Shown piece after piece: positions 1 to 4,570 of a stretch of DNA of 11,101 bases. The notes under the pieces are model-generated. The model was given only the letters and a program-made list of their open reading frames with translations. It was not told the origin of the DNA and did not search any database. Position 1 is the first letter of the stretch; each line of letters opens with the position of its first letter. Source of the stretch: CAZGGW01 sp964525365 (GTDB lineage Bacteria > Bacillota_I > Bacilli_A > RF39 > UBA660); NCBI GenBank assembly GCA_964525365.1, contig CAZGGW010000028.1:1-11101 (forward strand). Reading direction: 5' to 3'. Position numbers and translations under genes: made by a program.

Positions 1-728
1 TCCGGTTGTTTTAATATATTGGTTTTTCCACTAAAATGTACGCTTTTATCATCTGTAAAATTGCTTAAAGCCTCATAAAATGCATTATATAGCACTTCAT
101 AATTCTTTACATAATTTGAGATTATAGGCTTAATATCGTATTCAAGTCTTTGCCCCACTTCATCTAATGGAGTTCCTACAAGCATTTTATTAAGAAGCTC
201 AGTGGTCTTACTTATTTCATTTAAATCCACATATTTTTCTAATTTCATTTGTTTGTTTTCAACGTGGCCTTTATCAGTTATTACAATAGCAATTATATTG
301 TTTTCACTAATAGGTACTACTTCTACTTTTTTTAAACAATTATCTTTAGAAGAACTTCCTAAAACAACCGAAGTATAATTTGTAATGTCTGCGATTATTT
401 CTAAACTTTTATTAATCGCATCGTTTAAATTTAATTCTTTATTAGAAAATATAGTTTGTAATTTTAACATATCTTCACCAGAAATATTTTTAGGTTCCAT
501 TAGATTATCTACATAATATCTATATCCTTTTTCAGATGGAACACGTCCTGAAGAAATATGTGTCTTTTCTAAATATCCCATATTTTCTAACGATGCCATT
601 TCATTTCTAATAGTCGCAGAAGAACATTTAAACTTTTTACATAATTTTTTGCTACCTATCGGTCTTGCACTTTTTATGTATTCTTCTACAATATTCTTTA
701 AAATATCATTACTCCTACTATCAAGCAT
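1..728 (-). CDS. hrcA: Heat-inducible transcription repressor HrcA (3' end outside window)
   Basis: HrcA is the dimeric repressor that binds CIRCE operators and shuts off chaperone genes (its own operon, usually with grpE-dnaK-dnaJ, and often groESL) until heat stress occupies GroEL. About 242 codons are visible of a family length near 340; the C-terminus runs off the left edge. Residues 1-75 form the DNA-binding winged helix: IGSKKL, then CSSATIRNEMASLENMGYLEK and the wing SSGRVPSEKGYRYYVD. The GAF-like middle domain follows, and VHFSGKTNIL near the edge matches a conserved HrcA segment. I chose the ATG at 728 because it gives the canonical MLDSRSNDIL start and has AAAGGA (737-742) eight bases upstream; the ATG four bases further upstream meets a stop after three codons. 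The gene has its own promoter with CIRCE sites, so it is autoregulated and separate from the upstream der operon. grpE/dnaK probably lie beyond the left edge (inference). Confidence 0.96.
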   Translation of the reverse strand, partial: MLDSRSNDILKNIVEEYIKSARPIGSKKLCKKFKCSSATIRNEMASLENMGYLEKTHISSGRVPSEKGYRYYVDNLMEPKNISGEDMLKLQTIFSNKELNLNDAINKSLEIIADITNYTSVVLGSSSKDNCLKKVEVVPISENNIIAIVITDKGHVENKQMKLEKYVDLNEISKTTELLNKMLVGTPLDEVGQRLEYDIKPIISNYVKNYEVLYNAFYEALSNFTDDKSVHFSGKTNILKQP

Positions 729-742
729 ACATTTTTTCCTTT

Positions 743-769
743 CAAGCACTCCTTTTCCACAAGTGCTAA
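743..769 (-). promoter_or_regulatory. CIRCE operator (promoter-proximal copy)
   Basis: Inverted repeat with the exact CIRCE geometry of 9-9-9. The plus-strand left arm CAAGCACTC matches TTAGCACTC at 7 of 9 positions, the spacer is 9 bases, and the right arm AAGTGCTAA matches GAGTGCTAA at 8 of 9. It lies between the -10 box and the hrcA ribosome binding site, covering the predicted transcription start (about 767), where HrcA binding would block initiation. Confidence 0.93.
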
Positions 770-773
770 TTTC

Positions 774-802
774 ATTATATTATTATATTCTGGCATTGTC
801 AA
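774..802 (-). promoter_or_regulatory. Sigma-A promoter of the hrcA operon
   Basis: On the minus strand the -35 box is a perfect TTGACA (797-802), the spacer is exactly 17 bases, and the -10 box is a perfect TATAAT (774-779). Transcription should start near 767. Such a consensus promoter would be strong unless repressed, which fits the CIRCE elements on both sides. Confidence 0.93.
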
Positions 803-816
803 GATATGAGTGCTAA
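790..816 (-). promoter_or_regulatory. Second, half-degenerate CIRCE-like site over the -35 box
   Basis: The right arm at 808-816 is a perfect CIRCE half (GAGTGCTAA on plus, TTAGCACTC on minus). With a 9-base spacer, the opposing arm at 790-798 (CTGGCATTG) matches only 5 of 9 consensus positions. Its inner part overlaps the -35 hexamer, which constrains that half. The two sites are centred 47 bp apart and bracket the promoter. Confidence 0.7.
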
Positions 817-837
817 TTTTTTTCTTTTTTTACACAA

Positions 838-865
838 ATAAAAAAAGATTATATTTTATAACCTT
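838..865 (-). terminator. Rho-independent terminator of the engB-der-spoVIF-like operon
   Basis: Minus-strand hairpin AAGGTTAT / ATAATCTT (858-865 with 845-852, one G-U pair) with a five-base AAAAT loop, followed at once by a T run (838-846). It starts at the stop codon of the SpoVIF-like gene, so it separates that operon from hrcA. Confidence 0.75.
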
Positions 866-1104
866 TAATCAACGTATTTTTCAATATTTGTAGGAACTTT
901 ATCTTCTTTTATCATATTTATAATCTTTTGTTCTTTTTCTTCACTTACTTCTTTTCCTGTCATGTTACTGATATCACGTATTATTTCTCTTAAAGTTTTT
1001 TCGTCTTTAAAGTTTCCACTTTGTAATCGTCTAGCAAGACCTATAATCGTTTCCTTATCAACATTAGTTTTCTTTTCTATTTTTTCAAAAATATCGTCTG
1101 TCAC
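865..1104 (-). CDS. SpoVIF-like (stage VI sporulation protein F family) small protein
   Basis: A 79-residue, highly charged, probably all-helical cytoplasmic protein with no signal peptide or membrane segment. It opens with DDIFEKIEKKTNVDKE and contains NFKDEKTLREIIRDIS, the pattern I associate with the SpoVIF family (about 80-90 residues; in Bacillus subtilis a late spore-coat assembly factor). Assignment is by recall of that pattern. The start is GTG at 1104, chosen because AGGAGG lies four bases upstream and the only nearby ATG is followed directly by a stop. It follows der by 40 bases and ends in a terminator, so it is the last gene of the engB-der operon. Homologues also occur in Bacilli not known to sporulate, so its presence does not prove sporulation, and a link to ribosome assembly is equally open. 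Confidence 0.72.
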   Translation of the reverse strand: MTDDIFEKIEKKTNVDKETIIGLARRLQSGNFKDEKTLREIIRDISNMTGKEVSEEKEQKIINMIKEDKVPTNIEKYVD

Positions 1105-1144
1105 ATTTCCTCCTAAAGTATTATATGACAGCTATTAAAATTAG

Positions 1145-2452
1145 TTATTCGCCTTTGTTTTTAAAATATAATTTTATAGGTGTTCCATCAAAATCTATGT
1201 TTTTTCTTATTTGATTTTCTAAATATCTTTCATAAGAAAAGTGCACAAGTTTTTTAGAATTTACTTCAATATTAAATCTAGGTGGTTTTATTCCGGTTTG
1301 AGCACAAAAATATATTTTTAATTTTCTACCTTGATAAGCAGCAGGCGGATTTTCTATATATGCTTCTCTTATTATATCATTTATTATACTTGTTTTTATT
1401 TGTTTGATAGTCGCTTCATATGAAGATAAAATCTCCGGCATCAAAGTATGAATTCTTTTTTTTGTCTTAGCACTTAGAAATACTATTTTAGCATATGGCA
1501 TAAATTGAAAATTATTAGATATGTCTTTTTTCCATTTTTTCATATCCGCATCTTTTTCTTCTATCATGTCCCACTTGTTAACAACTATTACAATCGGTTT
1601 TCCAGATTCAATAGCATAGCCTGCGATATGTTTATCATGTTCCACTATTCCTTCAACTGCATCAAGTACTAAAACACAAACATCACTTCTGTCAATTGCT
1701 TTCATACTTCTTATAAGGCTATACTTTTCAACGGTTTCAAATATTCTGCCTTTCTTTCTAAGACCAGCAGTATCTATCAAAATGTATTTACATTTATTAT
1801 ATGTAAATTCTGTGTCTATAGCATCTCGCGTTGTTCCTGATATATCAGACACAATTACCCTTTCTTCTCCAAGAAGAGCATTTACCAAACTACTTTTACC
1901 AGTATTAGGTCTTCCAATAAAACTGAACTTAAGCATGTCTTCATTTTCTTCTTCTGTATAATCAAATCCCTCTAACACCTTATCCATCAATTCTTCGATT
2001 CCCATATTATGTTCAGCGCTTACCCCAAAGTATTCTTCAAATCCAAGAACATAAAAATCATATAGATTATCTGATCCTTTTTTATTATCAATTTTATTAA
2101 TAGCTACTATTACTTTTTTCTTACTCTTTTTTAACATATCTCTAATAGCTATGTCGTTTGACGTTATTCCTTCTTTTGAATCAACCACAAAAATAATAAT
2201 ATCGCTTTCTTCAATTGCGAGGGATACTTGCATTTTTATGTTATCATCAAAATAATTGTTTTCTAGAGTAATACCTCCGGTATCAATTAAATAAAATGTT
2301 TTACCCATTTTTTCACACTTCGCGTATATTCTATCTCTAGTAACTCCAGGCAAATCCTCTATAATGGATATTTGTTTTCCAGCAATTCTATTAAATAAAG
2401 TACTTTTTCCACTATTAGGTCTTCCGACCAAACAAACTGTAGGTGCTTTCAT
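1145..2452 (-). CDS. der: Ribosome-assembly GTPase Der (EngA)
   Basis: Der is the tandem double-GTPase needed for late maturation of the 50S ribosomal subunit; it acts in the cytoplasm and is essential in most bacteria. At 435 residues it has the usual length. GTPase domain 1 has its P-loop GRPNSGKS at 10-17, switch I PGVTRD at 35-40, DTGG at 57-60, NKID at 119-122 and SAE at 145-147. Domain 2 has GRPNTGKS at 180-187, GTTRD at 206-210, DTAG at 227-230, NKWD at 292-295 and SAK at 327-329. A C-terminal KH-like domain (about 350-435) carries ENPPAAYQGRKLKIYF and RYLENQIR. All G motifs are intact. The ATG at 2452 lies four bases after the engB stop with only a weak SD-like GGGT, so translation is probably coupled to engB. 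Confidence 0.98.
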   Translation of the reverse strand: MKAPTVCLVGRPNSGKSTLFNRIAGKQISIIEDLPGVTRDRIYAKCEKMGKTFYLIDTGGITLENNYFDDNIKMQVSLAIEESDIIIFVVDSKEGITSNDIAIRDMLKKSKKKVIVAINKIDNKKGSDNLYDFYVLGFEEYFGVSAEHNMGIEELMDKVLEGFDYTEEENEDMLKFSFIGRPNTGKSSLVNALLGEERVIVSDISGTTRDAIDTEFTYNKCKYILIDTAGLRKKGRIFETVEKYSLIRSMKAIDRSDVCVLVLDAVEGIVEHDKHIAGYAIESGKPIVIVVNKWDMIEEKDADMKKWKKDISNNFQFMPYAKIVFLSAKTKKRIHTLMPEILSSYEATIKQIKTSIINDIIREAYIENPPAAYQGRKLKIYFCAQTGIKPPRFNIEVNSKKLVHFSYERYLENQIRKNIDFDGTPIKLYFKNKGE

Positions 2453-2456
2453 ATTA

Positions 2457-3041
2457 TCAACCCATATAACTTTCTATAATTTCATATATTCTATCTCTAC
2501 CATATTTTGATATAGAAGAAAAATTAACTATTTCATCTCCTAAAGCAACATCAATAGCGGATTTAATTAATGCATCTTGTTTAGCTTTACCTGATTTTCC
2601 CATCTTATCGTATTTAGTAGCAACTATAGTTACTGGTAAATTATAATATTTTAGAAAATCATACATGATTAAATCATTTTCTGTTGGTTTATGTCTATAG
2701 TCAATTAACATAAATACATGTTTTAAATTTTTCCTTGTTTTTAAATACTCTTCAATCATTTTCCCGAATTTTGCTTGTTGTTTTTTAGAAACAGATGCAA
2801 ATCCATAACCAGGTACATCAACAATAAAAAAATTATTATTTAATTTATAAAAATTAAGTGTCTGTGTTTTACCTGGCTTTGCAGATGTTCTTGCCAAATT
2901 CTTTCTATTAGTTATAGCATTTATAAAACTACTTTTACCAACATTACTTCTTCCAACAATTAAAAATTCATTTAATTCATCTTCAGGATATTGGCTAACT
3001 CTAACCGCCACTATAGGTTCATTTGCTTCTATTATTTCCAT
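2457..3041 (-). CDS. engB: Ribosome-biogenesis GTPase EngB (YihA/YsxC), start at 3041
   Basis: EngB is a small TrmE-Era-type GTPase that assists assembly of the 50S subunit. With the start at 3041 the protein is 194 residues, the family norm. Motifs: P-loop GRSNVGKS at 30-37, PGKTQT at 56-61 (switch I), DVPGYG at 75-80, TKYD at 142-145 (base recognition) and FSS at 174-176. The same frame is open with an ATG at 3164, but that start is rejected. It would add 41 mostly hydrophobic residues foreign to the family, it lies upstream of a consensus promoter at 3067-3095, and AGGTGA sits a few bases before 3041. First gene of an operon with der and the SpoVIF-like gene, both engB and der being 50S assembly GTPases. 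The stop is TGA, which excludes the Mycoplasma code. Confidence 0.97.
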   Translation of the reverse strand: MEIIEANEPIVAVRVSQYPEDELNEFLIVGRSNVGKSSFINAITNRKNLARTSAKPGKTQTLNFYKLNNNFFIVDVPGYGFASVSKKQQAKFGKMIEEYLKTRKNLKHVFMLIDYRHKPTENDLIMYDFLKYYNLPVTIVATKYDKMGKSGKAKQDALIKSAIDVALGDEIVNFSSISKYGRDRIYEIIESYMG

Positions 3042-3066
3042 TTCATCACCTTTTTTTCTATGAACT

Positions 3067-3095
3067 ATTATACTAAATATTACGATAAAAGGCAA
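3067..3095 (-). promoter_or_regulatory. Sigma-A promoter of the engB-der operon
   Basis: Minus-strand -10 TATAAT (3067-3072), 17-base spacer, and -35 TTGCCT (3090-3095; 4 of 6 consensus). The expected start near 3060 leaves a leader of about 20 bases carrying the AGGTGA ribosome site. The -35 box lies 17 bases from the left end of the IS, so the insertion left this promoter intact. Confidence 0.8.
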
Positions 3096-3112
3096 GAATA
3101 CTAAATCTTTGA

Positions 3113-3133
3113 TAGTGTAAAATGTTTTTAGGT
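3113..3133 (+). repeat. Left terminal inverted repeat of the IS
   Basis: Reads TAGTGTAAA, three bases, then TTTTTAGGT. Both 9-base blocks recur exactly, inverted, at 4492-4512; only the three central bases differ (ATG here, GAA in the partner). Similarity continues more loosely inward through an A-rich stretch to about 3150. Confidence 0.85.
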
Positions 3134-3134
3134 T

Positions 3135-3162
3135 GAAGGTAATAAAAAAGATTAATACCTTC
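3135..3162. repeat. Short inverted repeat between IS end and transposase -10 box
   Basis: GAAGGTA (3135-3141) and TACCTTC (3156-3162) form a 7-bp inverted repeat around 14 A/T-rich bases, just inside the left end and two bases upstream of the extended -10 box. It could bind transposase or a regulator; this is inference from position only. Confidence 0.4.
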
Positions 3163-3163
3163 A

Positions 3164-3172
3164 TGATATAAT
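3164..3172 (+). promoter_or_regulatory. Extended -10 promoter of the transposase gene
   Basis: TGATATAAT is an extended -10 element (TG, one base, perfect TATAAT at 3167-3172). No convincing -35 box lies 16-18 bases upstream, where the sequence is a run of A. The gene start at 3215 is preceded by a strong ribosome site GGAGGT at 3201-3206, eight bases before the ATG. Confidence 0.6.
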
Positions 3173-3214
3173 TATTCTATAAGAATAAACGCAAATATTT
3201 GGAGGTATCAATCT

Positions 3215-4297
3215 ATGAATATAATACAAGATTTAATTGAAAAAGTGAAGAAAAATTTTGATCTTTTTGTTTGTGCTAAAATATGTGAAGAATCATCTCA
3301 CTCATCTTATGCTAAGGCCGGAAGAACTGTTTCTGAACTTATTGGTAAAAGACTTAAATTCAATGATGATGCTAATAAATATTTAATAAATAGAGCTACG
3401 GCAAGAAATATTGTTATGAATTTTCCTATTCCTAATATTAAATATGAAGAAAAGAAAGATGTGAGTATTCTCTATGTTATGTTAGATGAAAAGTTCGTCC
3501 CTTTTCAATTCAATGACAATAAAGATCATATGATTAAAGCTGCGGTTGTTTTTGAAGATGTTGAAAGCGTATACAAATATAAGAAAAAAAATACTTCAAA
3601 AGATAGATATAAACTTTTAGGTAAAAGAGTTTTTGGTTCAATTGATAATAATTTGACTACTGAAGTTTCAAATTATATTTACTACACTTATAATACTGAT
3701 AATATAAAAGAAATTGTATTTATGGGGGACTGCGCTAAATGGATTACTTCTTTTCTAAAAATTTTTAGATTCCATAAAAATTTAAAAATAACTTTTTCTA
3801 TTGATGGCTATCATTACGCTCAAGCATTACAACATATTTGTACTCAAAAATATTCAAATATATATTTGAAATCGCTTAAACAAGTTATCAAAGAAAATAA
3901 TGTAGAATCTTTCACTAATTTATGTAATTCAATTATTGAATTAGAGCCTTCTAGAAAAGAAACCATTGAAGACAAAATGAATTATATTCTCAACAATTGG
4001 AAATATATACTAAATTATTATAATAAAGTAGATATGAAATGTTCTATGGAAAGTAATATATCACATTGTTTTGCTGATATATTTACTTCTAGACCAAGAG
4101 CTTATTCACGAAAAGGATTAAAACAACTTTTAAAACTTAGATTATTAAAAATTAATGGATATGATATTCAAAAAATATACTTTAACGTAATTAAAAAAGA
4201 ATATGAAGATAATGTAATAGATACTTCAACATTCCATCCATATGATAGTGTTACACCATACATTGATCAAAGCTGGATATCACGGTGTTTCAATTAA
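3215..4297 (+). CDS. ISLre2/UPF0236-family DDE transposase, short form
   Basis: A 360-residue transposase that would excise and insert its IS. Landmarks fit the ISLre2 (UPF0236) family: SYAKAGRTVSELIGKRLKFN at 31-50; the first catalytic Asp in VMLDEKFV (D91); FMGDCAKWI (D172) followed by SIDGYHYAQAL; NNWKYILNYY; and a C-terminal block CSMESNISH...SRPRAYSRKGLKQL holding the likely catalytic Glu (E279). The presumed DDE triad is therefore present and the frame is intact. Family members are usually longer (400-plus residues by recall). The N-terminal segment that normally separates the start from the SYxxA block appears to be missing, yet GGAGGT and an extended -10 precede this ATG, and no in-frame start lies upstream before a TGA at 3164. 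It may be a compact lineage or a 5'-deleted copy. Alternative: a related IS256/Mutator-like family. Confidence 0.82.
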   Translation: MNIIQDLIEKVKKNFDLFVCAKICEESSHSSYAKAGRTVSELIGKRLKFNDDANKYLINRATARNIVMNFPIPNIKYEEKKDVSILYVMLDEKFVPFQFNDNKDHMIKAAVVFEDVESVYKYKKKNTSKDRYKLLGKRVFGSIDNNLTTEVSNYIYYTYNTDNIKEIVFMGDCAKWITSFLKIFRFHKNLKITFSIDGYHYAQALQHICTQKYSNIYLKSLKQVIKENNVESFTNLCNSIIELEPSRKETIEDKMNYILNNWKYILNYYNKVDMKCSMESNISHCFADIFTSRPRAYSRKGLKQLLKLRLLKINGYDIQKIYFNVIKKEYEDNVIDTSTFHPYDSVTPYIDQSWISRCFN

Positions 4298-4323
4298 ATT
4301 CTTTGTTATTGTTAGTAAATTAT

Positions 4324-4398
4324 AATATGTGTTTAAAAACTCCTCAATGAGGATTGAAAATTAGGGTTACTCGGTTGACCAGTTTTTAAATACATATT
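4324..4398 (+). ncRNA. Candidate structured RNA (three-way junction) in the IS 3' region
   Basis: Closing helix P1 pairs 4324-4341 with 4381-4398: 18 pairs, of which 17 are Watson-Crick and one is G-U. Inside are hairpin P2 CCTC-AAT-GAGG (4342-4352), a 12-base linker (4353-4364) and hairpin P3 GGTTA...TGACC (4365-4380, one G-U pair and perhaps a bulge). P3 abuts P1. The G-U pairs in P1 and P3 become A-C mismatches on the minus strand, so the structure favours a plus-strand RNA co-linear with the transposase mRNA, starting 27 bases after its stop. A T6 run (4397-4402) follows, so it could also act as the transposase terminator. I recognise no known RNA family. Function is not known. Confidence 0.55.
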
Positions 4399-4421
4399 TT
4401 TTGTATATCTAATAATTACAG

Positions 4422-4447
4422 CGAATAAAAATAAACATTTATATTCG
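4422..4447 (+). repeat. Second hairpin in the IS non-coding region
   Basis: CGAATA (4422-4427) pairs with TATTCG (4442-4447). After one A-A mismatch the stem continues with AAAT/ATTT around an AAAC loop, giving ten base pairs. It lies between the candidate RNA and the right end of the IS. No T run follows directly, so it is not a typical terminator; it may be part of a longer structured transcript or a subterminal binding site. Confidence 0.5.
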
Positions 4448-4491
4448 TTTAATCTTAAAAAACTATATTTTTATAACTTTTTTCACTTTTT

Positions 4492-4512
4492 ACCTAAAAA
4501 TTCTTTACACTA
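4492..4512 (-). repeat. Right terminal inverted repeat of the IS
   Basis: Plus strand reads ACCTAAAAA, three bases, then TTTACACTA: the inverse of the left end at 18 of 21 positions. The minus strand starts TAGTGTAAA, the same as the left end read inward. Confidence 0.85.
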
Positions 4513-4532
4513 ACCCATTTCTGAAAAACTCA

Positions 4533-4557
4533 TAAAAAAAAGAAGATTTCTCTTCTT
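4533..4557 (-). terminator. Rho-independent terminator of the protease/cohesin operon
   Basis: Minus-strand stem AAGAAGA-GAAA-TCTTCTT (4540-4557) followed by a run of seven to eight T (4533-4540), 13 bases after the stop of the cohesin-like gene. The loop is a GNRA-type GAAA. The sequence is nearly the same as the tuf terminator at 10866-10889. Confidence 0.88.
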
Positions 4558-4570
4558 AATTATTAATTGT

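Larger units (their letters stand above)
3113..4512 (+). mobile_element. Insertion sequence, ISLre2/UPF0236-like, about 1.4 kb
   Basis: Bounded by 21-bp terminal inverted repeats (3113-3133 and 4492-4512) that match at 18 positions. Inside are one plus-strand transposase gene with its own promoter and about 195 bases of structured non-coding DNA before the right end. Orientation is opposite to all neighbouring genes, and the element lies in an intergenic gap between a terminator and a promoter. The 9-base flanks (3104-3112 AATCTTTGA; 4513-4521 ACCCATTTC) do not match, so no target-site duplication is seen. The insertion may be old, or the true ends may differ by a few bases. Confidence 0.8.

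Noticed and set aside
1145..3041. Use of the Mycoplasma genetic code (TGA as Trp), considered because of the low GC.
   Set aside because: EngB terminates at TGA at its normal length, and the Trp codons checked (for example the one after the catalytic Cys of the protease) are TGG.
4321..4326. TATAAT directly before the RNA candidate, as a possible promoter of its own.
   Set aside because: The implied start near 4333 would cut off the 5' strand of helix P1, and no -35 box sits at the proper distance.
4331..4360. CRISPR-repeat-like unit: GTTTAAAAAC start, CCTC-AAT-GAGG palindrome and GGATTGAAAA end, similar in shape to some type I repeats.
   Set aside because: There is only one copy, no second repeat at spacer distance and no cas gene. 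The first bases pair with 4381-4398, which fits a three-way-junction RNA better.
4342..4380. Possible hammerhead-type self-cleaving ribozyme, because of the three-way junction and a GAAA in the linker.
   Set aside because: The obligatory CUGANGA core strand is absent and no cleavage-site context fits.
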